A stretch of DNA of 64,000 bases from Duganella levis (GCF_009857605.1 NZ_WWCT01000001.1:124001-188000), one strand, 5' to 3'; shown: positions 6,852 through 16,127, counted from the stretch's first letter. Program-made: numbers and translations. Notes: a model not told the origin generated them from the letters alone.

Positions 6852-8962
6852 AGGTCCACCTTCATGGTCAGCTTGATGGTGCGCGGTGCGCCGGCTGCCA
6901 GGCGGGTGCCGGCTGCTGCCCAGTACTGTTTGTCGCCCAGATTCTCAACGTTGACTTGCCAGGTGGTGCGCTTGCCCAGCGTCTGCGTGATGTAGCGGCC
7001 ACCGACGGTGAACAGCGTCACGCCGCCCAGGAATGCCTGATCCAGATCGTTGACCGGACGACGGCCGGTGTAATACGCGCCGGTGTTCAGCGAGAAGCCC
7101 GGCACATAATCGTCAAACGCATACGACAGGAACGCGCTGCCGGTTTGCTTGGAAGCGTTCTCTGGCAGCTTGCCGTTGTAGGCATCGCTGATTTTGCGGA
7201 ACTCCGGATTCAGCAACTGCGCCGAGGTCTGCCAAGCCAGGTTGCGCGTCAACTGGCCCTGCGTCGACAACTCCACTCCGCGATAGTGCTGCTCACCATC
7301 AGCCACAAACACGTTGGCGGTATTGGTGTAGTAGCCAGGACGGTTGATATCGAACAGCGCCGCCGACAGTAGCGTGCCACCCGGCGCGCGCCAGCGCATG
7401 CCAAGTTCTTTCTGCTTGCTGACGCCCGGGGCCATGCGCTCATTCTGGTTGACGGTGCCGGTTGGCGCCGGTTCGCCTTCTTCCAGACCTTGCGCCGCCG
7501 ATGCATAGAACGACAGGTCGGCCAGCGGACGATAAATCACCGCCGCCATCGGCGTGTTTTTGTCCGCCGTGTAGTGGTTCACACCCTGATCGCTCTTGTA
7601 ATTGACCTTGCGCACGCCGCCGATGACTTGCCACTGCGGCGAGAAAGTCAGGCGGTCCAGCGCGTAGACGCCGGTATCGCTGGTATCCAGCGCCGCCGTG
7701 GTTGGCGTGGTTGGCTTGGCGCCGTAGGTGATGGTGGTAATCGGCACCGGATCGTACAGATTCTGTGCTGCCACCGTGTAGTTGCTCTGGTAGATCGGGT
7801 CCTGGCTCTTCTCGGTTCGGCTGACGCCGAAGGTAATCTCATGCTTGACCGGGCCGGTGACAGCGGTGCCGAACAGTTCCGCGCGCAGGCTGTCCGAGCC
7901 GACCACGTGGTGCTGCTGGTTGCCGGTGATGCGGCCGGCGCCGGTGGCGACCGTGGCGTTACTGGTAAAGCGGAAGATCGCGAGGTTGCGGTCGCGCGCC
8001 ACTTCCGAGTGGCCGCCTTCCAGCGTCAGCGCCCAGCCGTCGCCCAGCGAATAGTCGGCGCGCAATGCTGCCAACTTGCTGGTGGCGTCGAACTTGGCCA
8101 TCTCCGGACCCACCAGGCGCGAAGGATCGACCGCGCGCGGCAGCGTGATGACGCCATTGACGGCGGTCGGCAGCGTCACGGCGGCTTCCTCGGTGACCTT
8201 GCGGTGATCGTATTCCAGGTCGGCTTTCAGCAGCAGGCGGTTGTTGACGCGCCAGTCCAGCGCGGCGGAAGCGAACTGGCGGTTGCCGTTGCCGACGTTG
8301 TCGAGGAAGGTGCCGAGAGAACCGCCGGCAGCGTTGATGCGCACACCGAATTCGTTCTGCTCGCCGAAGCGGCGGCCGACGTCGACATTGGCGACGGCTG
8401 TGCCCTTGTCATCCAGCGTCAGGCCGGCACTGGTGACCGGTGTATTGCCGGCGCGCTTGGTGACGAAGTTGACTACACCGGCCGGCGAAGTGAAGCCGTA
8501 GTACAGCGCCGAGGCGCCTTTCAGCACTTCGACGCGCTCCTTGTTCTCCATCGGCACCTGTGAGAAGTTCATGATCGGCACCGAGCCATTGAGGCGGTAG
8601 TTGGTGCGGTTTTCCACGGCGATGCCGCGAATCACCAGCTGGTCCCAGGTGTCGCCGCCGTTTTGCTGGCGGGTCACGCCGGCGGTGTTGCGCACCGCGT
8701 CGTACAGGCCGCCGGCGGCTTGCAGGTCCAGCACTTCACGCGTGATGACGTTGACGGTGGAAGGTACTTCCATCACGTCCGAACCGCGGAAACTGCCGGC
8801 CTCGACCGTGTTAGGCGTGAAGCCCTGGGCGCGGGCGGCGGTAATTTGCACCGCCTTCAGGACTTGCTCGTCCTCCGTCTGGGCCATGCCTGGGATGTGG
8901 GCGCAAGCCAGCGGCATGGCGAAGAAGAGATAGAAGAAACGAGGGCGAGTGGTGTGGGTCAT
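6848..8962 (-). CDS. TonB-dependent siderophore receptor
   Basis: A full-length outer-membrane receptor of about 704 residues from the preferred ATG at 8962, which places a signal peptide MTHTTRPRFFYLFFAMPLAC at the N terminus; in-frame starts at 8992 and 9019 fall too close to or within the Fur-like site. The plug domain is seen in VPSTVNVITREVLDL, YDAVRNTAGVTRQ, LVIRGIAVENRTNYRLNG and ERVEVLKGASALYYG; the barrel ends NVENLGDKQYW and LTMKVDL. There is no STN signalling domain, so it is not expected to signal to FecR. It heads a four-gene operon with a ThuA-like protein and two PstS-like proteins, all overlapping or within 5 bp. Confidence 0.92.
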   Translation of the reverse strand: MTHTTRPRFFYLFFAMPLACAHIPGMAQTEDEQVLKAVQITAARAQGFTPNTVEAGSFRGSDVMEVPSTVNVITREVLDLQAAGGLYDAVRNTAGVTRQQNGGDTWDQLVIRGIAVENRTNYRLNGSVPIMNFSQVPMENKERVEVLKGASALYYGFTSPAGVVNFVTKRAGNTPVTSAGLTLDDKGTAVANVDVGRRFGEQNEFGVRINAAGGSLGTFLDNVGNGNRQFASAALDWRVNNRLLLKADLEYDHRKVTEEAAVTLPTAVNGVITLPRAVDPSRLVGPEMAKFDATSKLAALRADYSLGDGWALTLEGGHSEVARDRNLAIFRFTSNATVATGAGRITGNQQHHVVGSDSLRAELFGTAVTGPVKHEITFGVSRTEKSQDPIYQSNYTVAAQNLYDPVPITTITYGAKPTTPTTAALDTSDTGVYALDRLTFSPQWQVIGGVRKVNYKSDQGVNHYTADKNTPMAAVIYRPLADLSFYASAAQGLEEGEPAPTGTVNQNERMAPGVSKQKELGMRWRAPGGTLLSAALFDINRPGYYTNTANVFVADGEQHYRGVELSTQGQLTRNLAWQTSAQLLNPEFRKISDAYNGKLPENASKQTGSAFLSYAFDDYVPGFSLNTGAYYTGRRPVNDLDQAFLGGVTLFTVGGRYITQTLGKRTTWQVNVENLGDKQYWAAAGTRLAAGAPRTIKLTMKVDL

Positions 8963-8998
8963 GAGGTGAGCGTTGATTGGAAAAACGCTCATAATATT

Positions 8999-9017
8999 GC
9001 AAATGAGACTCATTCGC
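8999..9017 (-). promoter_or_regulatory. Fur-like operator upstream of receptor operon
   Basis: The plus-strand sequence GCAAATGAGACTCATTCGC is a near-perfect inverted repeat with arms GCRAATGAG and CTCATTYGC. It keeps the core of the Fur consensus in both half-sites. It sits 37 bp before the preferred ATG of the receptor at 8962, so iron repression of that operon is predicted. Confidence 0.7.
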
Positions 9018-9073
9018 AACTGTGGTTGCTACTTACTTTGCGGCACCAGCGAAACCCGCACACCGCTAAGGCC

Positions 9074-9103
9074 AGGGTCTGACCCCGTACGGGGTCAGAC
9101 CCT
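9074..9103. repeat. 30-bp perfect palindrome (AGGGTCTGACCCCGT and its complement)
   Basis: A perfect 30-bp palindrome centred between 9088 and 9089, lying between the 3' end of the receptor gene at 9118 and the promoter of the one at 8962. From memory this GGGTCTGACCCC element is dispersed in many copies in Oxalobacteraceae genomes. It may act as a bidirectional transcription stop, although no T-run follows. It is the only copy in the window. Confidence 0.85.
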
Positions 9104-9117
9104 TTCGTCCGGGGTGG

Positions 9118-11268
9118 TTAGAAGTTGGCGTGCAGGCTGACGCGGTACGCGCGCGGCGAGCCTGGGGTGATGTTGTTGTCACCGTTGGCGTACAGGTAGT
9201 ACTTCTTATCGGTCAGATTCTCGACATTGACCTGCAGCTTGTAGTTGGCGTTGATGGTGTAGAACAGCGCCGCATCCACCCGCGTGTAGCTCGGCAGCAC
9301 CACCGTGTTGCTGGTCGACGCAAACATATCGTCGCGGCGAATCAGGCCCAGGCCGGCGCCCAGCGCCTGCGTGAAGTCATAACGGTTCCACAGCGACAGC
9401 GTGTTCTTTGGCACCATGCCGACGATGGCGCCATTCAGCGCGGTGGCCGATGCGGTCGCCAGCAGCTTGGCGTCCTGATGCGCGTAGCCGCCGTTGATGC
9501 TCCAGGCGCTGGTGATCTTGCCGTTGATGCCGATCTCCACGCCGTTGGTGCGCTGGCCGTCGACCAGGCTGTCGGCGATGCCGGTGGCCGGATTCACCAC
9601 CGCCACATTGTTGCGGTTCAAGCGGTACACGGCCACCGTTGCCAGCAGGTCCGGTGTGATTTCCAGCTTGCCGCCGATTTCATAGTTGGTGAATTTTTCC
9701 GGCTTCAGGCCCTGGTTGACGCTGGTCAGGCTGCTCAGCTGGTCGCCGCCGCGTGGGAACGAGGCCACGCTGTAGTTGGCGTACAGCGTCGCCGCCGGCA
9801 CCGGCTTGTACAGCAGGCCGACGCGTGGCGAGACCAGGCTATCGCTGCTGGACAGATCGGCGGCGCTGGCCGGAATCGCGCGCAGGCCGGCGGCCACGTT
9901 GTTGTGGTAATCCAGTTTGAAGCTGTCGTAGCGCAGGCCGGCGATCAGTTGCCATTGCGACGTCAGTTCGATCTGGTCCTGGATGTAGACACCGGCGATC
10001 TTGGCGGTGCTGTTGCCGTCGCGGTCGGCGCTGCCGCCGCCCAGCACGTAGTTGACCGGCAGCGAGCCGTCCGGGCTGGCCAGCGGCACGTTGATCGAGG
10101 TGCCGTTATTGGAGAACAGGCCGGTCTTGCGCAGGTAGTCGGTGTCCTGCTTGCCCAGCTCCAGGCCGGTCAGGATCTTGTGCTTGATGCCGCCGGCGTC
10201 GAGGTCGAAGGTGACATCGGTCTGGTTGAACAGGTTCTTGCGCCACTGGTGATTGTTGTAGGCCGAAATCGGCACCGTGCTGGCTTTTACATTGACCGCG
10301 CCGGCGTTGTAGTTCTGGTAGAACTTGTCGTAGTCGGTGTAGCGGGTCTTGTTCGACAGGTGCACGCCGCCGCCGAAATCGTGGTCGATGACCGCGCTGA
10401 AGGCGTTCGAGTTGAGGCGGGTAGGGCGGCTGTCGGCGCTGGCGTCGCCGAAGAAGGCGTCCACCGGCAGGTCCATGGGCACGCCGTTCAGCGACGGGAC
10501 GCCACGGTCGGCGGCGCGCTTGTCTTCAAAGTGCTCGAAACCCAGCACGATATTGGTGTCCTTGTTCGGACGGATGGCCACGGTAGGGTTGATGCCGGAG
10601 CGTTTCAGCGTGGCGTTGCGCTGGTAGCCTTCCGAGTCTTCCACCAGTCCTGTGACGCGCAGCGCCACGGTGTCGTTGATGGCCTGGCCGACATCGAGCG
10701 TCAGACGGCGGTTCTGGTAGCTGCCCAGCGTCAGGTCGGCGGCGCGTACCGGCGCGCCGAAGTTGGCCTGCTTGGTGACGCGGTTGATTACGCCGCCGGA
10801 ACCGCCACGACCGAAGATCATGGCATTCGGGCCGGTCAGCGCTTCCACCTGCTCGACGTTGTACAGGTCGCGGTAGTACTCGACGTCGTCACGCACGCCG
10901 TCGATGTAGAAGTCGCCGGAGGCATTGGAACTGCCACGGAAGATCGGCGCATCGCGGTTGCCTTCGCCATTGGCCATGCCGATGCCCGGCACGTAGCGGG
11001 CAACGTCGGCCATGCTCTGCATGTTGATGTCCTTGATCAGCGCCTGGTTGATCACGGTGACGGTTTGCGGCAGGTCGCGGATGGCGGTATCGGTCTTGGT
11101 GCCGGCGCTGGTGCGTTTCACCAGGTAGTCATCCTTGGCGGCCTGGCCATTGACGGTGACGCTCGGCAGGGTGGTGTCGGCTGGTTCGGCGGCGTGGGCC
11201 TGGGGGGCGAACGCCAGGTGCAACATCAGGGCCAGCGGGGACAAGCGGAGAGTGAGAGTGGTTTGCAT
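9118..11268 (-). CDS. TonB-dependent catecholate-type siderophore receptor (Fiu-like)
   Basis: A 716-residue receptor with a signal peptide (to about APQAHAA). The plug contains DLPQTVTVINQALIKDIN, VARYVPGIGMANGEGNRD, DFYIDGVRDDVEYYRDLYNV and GPNAMIFGRGGSGGVINRV, a combination characteristic of Fiu-type catecholate receptors. The barrel ends QVNVENLTDKKYYLYANG and SLHANF. It has no STN domain. It is transcribed divergently from the Fur-family gene at 11458, with a Fur-like site in between, so both global Fur and the local Fur-like protein could control it (inference). The gene at 44588 is a relative with the same plug motif plus an N-terminal signalling domain. Confidence 0.92.
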   Translation of the reverse strand: MQTTLTLRLSPLALMLHLAFAPQAHAAEPADTTLPSVTVNGQAAKDDYLVKRTSAGTKTDTAIRDLPQTVTVINQALIKDINMQSMADVARYVPGIGMANGEGNRDAPIFRGSSNASGDFYIDGVRDDVEYYRDLYNVEQVEALTGPNAMIFGRGGSGGVINRVTKQANFGAPVRAADLTLGSYQNRRLTLDVGQAINDTVALRVTGLVEDSEGYQRNATLKRSGINPTVAIRPNKDTNIVLGFEHFEDKRAADRGVPSLNGVPMDLPVDAFFGDASADSRPTRLNSNAFSAVIDHDFGGGVHLSNKTRYTDYDKFYQNYNAGAVNVKASTVPISAYNNHQWRKNLFNQTDVTFDLDAGGIKHKILTGLELGKQDTDYLRKTGLFSNNGTSINVPLASPDGSLPVNYVLGGGSADRDGNSTAKIAGVYIQDQIELTSQWQLIAGLRYDSFKLDYHNNVAAGLRAIPASAADLSSSDSLVSPRVGLLYKPVPAATLYANYSVASFPRGGDQLSSLTSVNQGLKPEKFTNYEIGGKLEITPDLLATVAVYRLNRNNVAVVNPATGIADSLVDGQRTNGVEIGINGKITSAWSINGGYAHQDAKLLATASATALNGAIVGMVPKNTLSLWNRYDFTQALGAGLGLIRRDDMFASTSNTVVLPSYTRVDAALFYTINANYKLQVNVENLTDKKYYLYANGDNNITPGSPRAYRVSLHANF

Positions 11269-11288
11269 GTCAATTCAATCTAAATATA

Positions 11289-11307
11289 AATGAGAACGAA
11301 TCGCATT
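11289..11307 (-). promoter_or_regulatory. Fur-like site upstream of Fiu-like receptor gene
   Basis: AATGAGAACGAATCGCATT on the plus strand retains the outer AATGAGAA and the inverted CATT of a betaproteobacterial Fur box. It is about 20 bp before the receptor ATG at 11268. The match is imperfect. Confidence 0.6.
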
Positions 11308-11457
11308 ATTGTTTGCGGATCGAGATGACAACAATCGAAAAATTATATTTTTGACATCCGTGGTGGACCTACAACTTTTTAATACTGCGTTAATTCTCGT
11401 TTCGCTACCATCCGCCACCTGCGCGGCCAGCCGCATCAACCTTGAGACGAGAGAGTT

Positions 11458-11964
11458 ATGGACAACGCACCATCCGCCAGCGCTGAAACACTGGTGTTCA
11501 CGCAACTGCGCAAGCTGGGGCTACGGCCGACCAGCGCCCGCGTCTGCGTTTTGCAGGTGCTGAATGAACATGCGCAGGAATCGCTGCCGGCCGAGCGCAT
11601 CTTCCTGGCGCTGATCGCCATGGGCATCAGCGTCAGCCTGGGGACGATTTACCGGGTGTTGAGTGAACTGGAGCAGCGCGGCCTGGTGCACAAGGAGTGG
11701 CATGCGCTGGACGCGGCCGGCAAGTCGCACTACGTGCTGGCGGCGTCCAGGCAGGCGCCGGCGTCATGCCTGATGGTGTGTCCGTCCTGCGGCCGCAGCC
11801 ACAGCGTGACGGACAAATCGCTGGCGGACGCGTTGCAGCGCCACGCCCGCACCGGCGGTTTCGATCAGGGACTGGCGTCGGCCGTGATCAGCATTGTTTG
11901 TAATCAGTGCGCCAGCGCGGCGCCGAGCCCAGCCGCTCAAACGCCAGGAACAGCACCGGGGTGA
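11458..11964 (+). CDS. Fur-family transcriptional regulator (divergent, regulatory metal site degraded)
   Basis: A 168-residue protein with the Fur winged-helix domain (LRPTSARVCVLQVLNEH, GISVSLGTIYRVLSELEQRGLVHKEW) and both structural zinc cysteine pairs, CPSC (about residues 107-110) and CNQC (about 146-149). The His-rich segment that in canonical Fur supplies the regulatory metal ligands is replaced by PASCLMVCPSC, with no HHDH motif. It therefore probably folds and binds DNA but may not sense iron in the usual way (inference). It is divergent from the Fiu-like receptor gene and a local regulator of it is plausible. The last 77 bp overlap the convergent RND gene, so the C-terminal tail after CNQC may be non-essential. 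Confidence 0.85.
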   Translation: MDNAPSASAETLVFTQLRKLGLRPTSARVCVLQVLNEHAQESLPAERIFLALIAMGISVSLGTIYRVLSELEQRGLVHKEWHALDAAGKSHYVLAASRQAPASCLMVCPSCGRSHSVTDKSLADALQRHARTGGFDQGLASAVISIVCNQCASAAPSPAAQTPGTAPG

Positions 11965-14947
11965 TGAACAACGTGATCAGCTGCGAGAACAGCAGGCCGC
12001 CGACGATGGCGATGCCCAGCGGCTGACGCAACTCGGCGCCAGCGCCCAGGCCCAGCGCGATCGGCAACGCCCCCATGATGGCGCACAGCGTGGTCATCAT
12101 GATGGGACGGAAGCGCAGCAGGCAGGCCTGGCGCACCGCGTCCACCGGCGTGGCGCCATCGCGCTGCGCCGCCAGCGCAAAGTCGATGATCATGATGGCG
12201 TTTTTCTTGACCACGCCGACCAGCAGCAGGATGCCGATCATGGCGATGAAACTCAGTTCCAGTCCGGCCAGCCGCAGCGCCAGCAGCGCCCCAACCGCCG
12301 CCGACGGCACGCCGAGCAGGATGGTGATCGGATGCACCCAGCTCTCGTACAGCATGCCCAGCACCACATAGATCACCGCGATGGCGATGGCGATCAGCCA
12401 TAGCTGGCTGCTCTGCGATTGCTGGAACAGCGCGGCGGCGCCGGCGTAGGTGCCGAAGATCGATGACGGCAGGCCGATGCGCTGCTGGGCATCGGCGATG
12501 GCGGCGGTGGCGTCGGACAGCGATTTGCCGGGGGCGAGATCGAAGGAAATGGTCACCGCCGGCAGCTGGCCCTGGTGGTTGACGGCCATGGTGCCGCGTC
12601 CGCGTCCCACGTCGGTGAAGGCGCGCAGCGGCACCAGCGCGCCGCTGGCGTTGCGCACATGGACCTTGGCCAGGCTGCTCTCGTCGCGGCGGTACTGGTC
12701 GGCCAGTTCCATGATGACCTGGTAGCTGTCTTCCGGCGCGTAGATGGTCGATACCTGGCGCGTGCCGTAGGCGGCATACAGCGTGTTGCGTACGGTGGCC
12801 ATGTCCACGCCGAGCGTGGCGGCCTGTTCGCGGTCGACGTGCAGTTGCGCGTCCATGCCGTCGTACTGGGCGTCGCTGTTGACGCCGACCAGCACATCGC
12901 CGCGTTTCAGCTCATCCATCAATCGCTTGGCCCATTGGTTCAGGTCGCCAGGCGTGACGGCTTGCAGGGTGTACTGGTAGGTGCTCTTGGATGAACGGCC
13001 GCCGACCTTGAGGTTTTGCACCGGGCTGAAAAACACTTTGATATTGGGCAGGAAGCTGGTCTCCTGCCGCAGCCGCGCCAGCACCTGCGCCATCGGCGGG
13101 TGTTTGTCGTGCAGCGTGATGTAGAAATTGGTGGTGTCGTGATCCACCTTGGCGGCAACGTCGCGTACGGCGGGATCGGCCATGATGGCTTGCTGTAGCT
13201 GCTTGAGCACCACCAGCCGGCCTTCGTACGACATATCCTGCGGCGCATCGACATTGCCGGATACCTGGCCGGTGTCTTCCTGCGGGAAGAAGCCACGCGG
13301 TGCGCTGGTGTACAGCCAGGCCGTCAGCGCGAAGGTGGCCAGCGCGACCAGCAGCACCGGGGTGCGATGCTTCAGCGCGCGCTCCAGCAGGCGCGCATAG
13401 CCGTTGAGCAGGCGCGCGAAGCCCGCTTCGAAGGCGCGGCTCCAGGCCGGGGCCGGTGCGTGCAATTGTGCCACTTTGATGAAGCGCGGCACCAGCAGGG
13501 GAATCAACGTCAGCGAGGCGGCGGCCGATACCAGCACGGCCAGCGCCACGACGATGGCGAATTCATGGAACAGTAGCCCAATAGTGCCGGGCATGAAGAA
13601 GATCGGGATGAACACGGCCATCAGCGATACCGAAATCGACACCACGGTGAACGCCACTTCGCCGGTGCCCTGGATGGTGGCGGCGCGCGGGTCCATGCCG
13701 TCTTCGATGTGGCGCATGATGTTTTCCAGCACCACGATGGCGTCATCAACCACCAGGCCGACTGCAATGGTCAGGCCCATCAGCGAGATATTGTCCAGGC
13801 TCAGGTTGAGCGCGAACATTAAGCCGAAGGTGCCGAGCAGCGACACCGGCAGGCTGATGGCGGGGATCAGCGTCGCCATCAGCTGGCGCAGGAATAGCAA
13901 GATCACCAGTACCACCAGCGCGATGGTCAGCAGCATGGTCAGGTTGACGTCGTGGATGGCGTTGCGGATCGAGATCGAGCGGTCGTTCAGCAGCTGGATA
14001 TGCACCGAGCCGGGCAGCTGGCTGGCCAGGCGCGGCAACAGGGCGCGGATGGCGTCGACGGTGGCGACGGTGTTGGCATCCGGCTGGCGCTGGACTTGCA
14101 GCAAGATGGCGTCGCGGCCGTTGATGGTGCTGCTGTTCTGGGTGTTTTCGATGCTGTCCTGCACCGTGGCGAAGTCGCTCAGGCGTACCGGGCGGCCGTT
14201 GCGGCTGGCGACGATCAGGGGCGCGAAGTCGGCTGCCTTCATCAGGCCGGGCGGCAGGTGCAGCGTCATCATCTGGCGTGGACTGTCCAGTTGGCCGAGC
14301 GGGGCGTTGGAGTTGGCGGCTTTGAGGGCGGTGCTGACTTCGTCCAGCGTCAGGTCGAGCGCGGCCAGGCGGTCGGGATCGACTTCGATGCGCACGGCGT
14401 AGCGCTTTTGGCCGTTGACGGTGACTTGCGCCACGCCGCTCAGCGTGGAGAGTGCCGGCACGATCAGGTTGTCGGAGTAGCTGTTCAGCTCGGACAGACG
14501 CAGCGACGGCGAGTCGAGGCCGATTTGCAGAATGGGAGCGTCGGCTGGATTGACCTTGCGGTAGGACGGCGGCGTGGTCATTTCGGCCGGCAGCGAGCGG
14601 GTCGCGCGGTACAGTGCGGCTTGTACGTCGCCGGCGGCAGCGTCGATGTTGCGGCTGGCGTCGAATTCCAGCGTGATCTGGGTTTCGCCCTGGATGCTGC
14701 TGGAGGTGGTGGCCAACAGGCCGGGAATGGAGGTGAACTGCTTTTCCAGCGGCGTCGCCACCGAGCTGGACATGGTTTCCGGGCTGGCGCCGGACAGGCG
14801 CGCACTGACCTGGATAGTGGGCGTGTCATAGGTGGGCAGCGCGGCCAGCGGCAGTTGCAGCCAGCAGGCGATGCCGGCGACGATGACGGTCAACCATGCC
14901 AGCAGCGTGGCGATGGGGCGTTGCAGGCAAAAGGAAGCAATACTCAT
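11888..14947 (-). CDS. RND multidrug efflux transporter, MdtB/MdtC-like
   Basis: A 1019-residue inner-membrane proton-driven pump of the HAE1/MdtBC branch. Family signs are the N terminus FCLQRPIATLLAWLTVIVAG, LPLAALPTYDTPTIQVSARL, the TM4 aspartate pair in AVGLVVDDAIVVLENIMRHIEDG, and GVVKKNAIMIIDFALAAQRDG. ATGA overlap at 14944-14947 couples it to the upstream periplasmic adaptor. No outer-membrane channel gene is in this operon, so it must borrow one, possibly the OprM-like protein at 32404. Only one permease is present, whereas E. coli MdtABC uses two. The 3' end overlaps the convergent Fur-like gene by 77 bp. Expression is predicted to depend on the PmrA/QseB box at 16104. Confidence 0.92.
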   Translation of the reverse strand: MSIASFCLQRPIATLLAWLTVIVAGIACWLQLPLAALPTYDTPTIQVSARLSGASPETMSSSVATPLEKQFTSIPGLLATTSSSIQGETQITLEFDASRNIDAAAGDVQAALYRATRSLPAEMTTPPSYRKVNPADAPILQIGLDSPSLRLSELNSYSDNLIVPALSTLSGVAQVTVNGQKRYAVRIEVDPDRLAALDLTLDEVSTALKAANSNAPLGQLDSPRQMMTLHLPPGLMKAADFAPLIVASRNGRPVRLSDFATVQDSIENTQNSSTINGRDAILLQVQRQPDANTVATVDAIRALLPRLASQLPGSVHIQLLNDRSISIRNAIHDVNLTMLLTIALVVLVILLFLRQLMATLIPAISLPVSLLGTFGLMFALNLSLDNISLMGLTIAVGLVVDDAIVVLENIMRHIEDGMDPRAATIQGTGEVAFTVVSISVSLMAVFIPIFFMPGTIGLLFHEFAIVVALAVLVSAAASLTLIPLLVPRFIKVAQLHAPAPAWSRAFEAGFARLLNGYARLLERALKHRTPVLLVALATFALTAWLYTSAPRGFFPQEDTGQVSGNVDAPQDMSYEGRLVVLKQLQQAIMADPAVRDVAAKVDHDTTNFYITLHDKHPPMAQVLARLRQETSFLPNIKVFFSPVQNLKVGGRSSKSTYQYTLQAVTPGDLNQWAKRLMDELKRGDVLVGVNSDAQYDGMDAQLHVDREQAATLGVDMATVRNTLYAAYGTRQVSTIYAPEDSYQVIMELADQYRRDESSLAKVHVRNASGALVPLRAFTDVGRGRGTMAVNHQGQLPAVTISFDLAPGKSLSDATAAIADAQQRIGLPSSIFGTYAGAAALFQQSQSSQLWLIAIAIAVIYVVLGMLYESWVHPITILLGVPSAAVGALLALRLAGLELSFIAMIGILLLVGVVKKNAIMIIDFALAAQRDGATPVDAVRQACLLRFRPIMMTTLCAIMGALPIALGLGAGAELRQPLGIAIVGGLLFSQLITLFITPVLFLAFERLGSAPRWRTDYKQC

Positions 14948-16080
14948 GGCTTGCCGCCCGCAGCCTTGGCCGACGCGGCCGCGTCGATCCGAATGGCGTC
15001 ACCGGCGCGCAGGTTGGCGCCGCCTTCCAGCACCACGCGGCTGCCGCCGGCCAGGCCGGACACCACCGCCTGCCCATCCTGCACCCGCAGCAGGCTGACC
15101 GCCTGCCGAACCGCTTTGTTCTCCGCGCTGGCCAGATAGACGAACCTGCCGTCCGGCCCCTCCAGCACCGCTTGCGGCGGCAATGTCACCGCATTACGGT
15201 CCGATCCCGCCAGCACCGTCACGCGCGCGTACGCCCCCGGCCACAAGTTACGACGCGGATTGGGAAACGTGGCCTTCAGACTAATGGTGCCGCTATCCGT
15301 ATTGACCACATTGTTGATAAAACTGAGCTCGCCATTAACCGGCGTGCCATCCGGGCCGTCGAGCTGCACGCGCAGCGGACCTAGTGCACGGGCTGACAGA
15401 ATCGCCGGTAAATACTGCTCCGGCAAGTTAAATTCAACCCCAATCGGCGCGAACTGCACCAGTGTCACCAATGGCGCAGCGGAGCTGGTCTGCGCCAGGC
15501 TGCCCGGATGCACCGCCACCGCGCCAGTGCGCGCCGCCACCGGCGCCATGATGCGGGTATGCGTCAACACCACATGCGCGCTGTCGATATCCGCCTGCGC
15601 CGCCTTCAACTGCGCCTGCAACGCCTCCACCTTGCTGGCGGCCGTATCAACTGCGCTGGACGTGATGAACTTCGACTTCACCAACTCCGACGAACGGCCG
15701 TAATCGCGCTTGGCATCGGCCAATTGCGCGCGAATCTGCGCCGCCTGCGCCTCGCTGCGCTGCAACTGCGCGCGGGCGTCGGTGTCGTCCAGCGTGAACA
15801 GCAACTGGCCGGCCGCCACATCGTCACCCTCCTTGAAATGGATGCCGACAATCACAGCCGTCATCTGCGGCCGCACTTCAACCTGATTCAGCGCCACCAG
15901 ATGGCCTTGCGCCATCAATTCCAGCGGCAGATCCTGCTGCCGCGCGACGGTCACGCTGACCAGTGGCGGCGGCTTGGCGACAGCCGTGGTGGAGGGCTTG
16001 GCACGCAGCGCGTAGGCCAGGGAAGCGCCGGCGGCCAACAGCAGCGCGGCAAGAAGCAGGGGACGTTTGAGTATCAGCAT
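14944..16080 (-). CDS. RND efflux periplasmic adaptor (MdtA-like membrane fusion protein)
   Basis: A 378-residue adaptor linking the inner-membrane pump to an outer-membrane channel. There is an N-terminal signal/anchor (LLLAALLLAAGASLAYA), a biotinyl-lipoyl half motif VEVRPQMTAVIVGIHFKEGD, a long coiled-coil hairpin (residues about 95-165, AQLQRSEAQAAQIRAQLADA onward) and the beta-barrel RIMAPVAARTGAVAVHPGSL and GTISLKATFPNPRRNLWPG. The ATG at 16080 coincides with the transcription start expected from the promoter at 16087-16120, so this mRNA may be leaderless. It is divergent from the QseBC-like two-component genes, which share the same regulatory region. Confidence 0.92.
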   Translation of the reverse strand: MLILKRPLLLAALLLAAGASLAYALRAKPSTTAVAKPPPLVSVTVARQQDLPLELMAQGHLVALNQVEVRPQMTAVIVGIHFKEGDDVAAGQLLFTLDDTDARAQLQRSEAQAAQIRAQLADAKRDYGRSSELVKSKFITSSAVDTAASKVEALQAQLKAAQADIDSAHVVLTHTRIMAPVAARTGAVAVHPGSLAQTSSAAPLVTLVQFAPIGVEFNLPEQYLPAILSARALGPLRVQLDGPDGTPVNGELSFINNVVNTDSGTISLKATFPNPRRNLWPGAYARVTVLAGSDRNAVTLPPQAVLEGPDGRFVYLASAENKAVRQAVSLLRVQDGQAVVSGLAGGSRVVLEGGANLRAGDAIRIDAAASAKAAGGKP

Positions 16081-16086
16081 CCGCCG

Positions 16087-16120
16087 ATGCTAAACGGCTG
16101 AGCGTTAAACGATTATTAAA
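16087..16120 (-). promoter_or_regulatory. PmrA/QseB-type box plus -10 for the MdtA-like operon
   Basis: On the minus strand TTTAAT-AATCG-TTTAAC (16120 to 16104) is an 11-bp direct repeat of the PmrA/QseB type. After exactly 11 nt comes TAGCAT (16092 to 16087), a plausible -10. The box would replace a -35. The same geometry recurs at five other boxes in the window. Confidence 0.75.
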
Positions 16121-16127
16121 GCCTGGC

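Noticed and set aside
9130..11283. A 717-codon plus-strand frame opposite the Fiu-like receptor
   Set aside because: Low-complexity shadow translation rich in Val, Gly, Gln and His; the receptor on the other strand is unambiguous.
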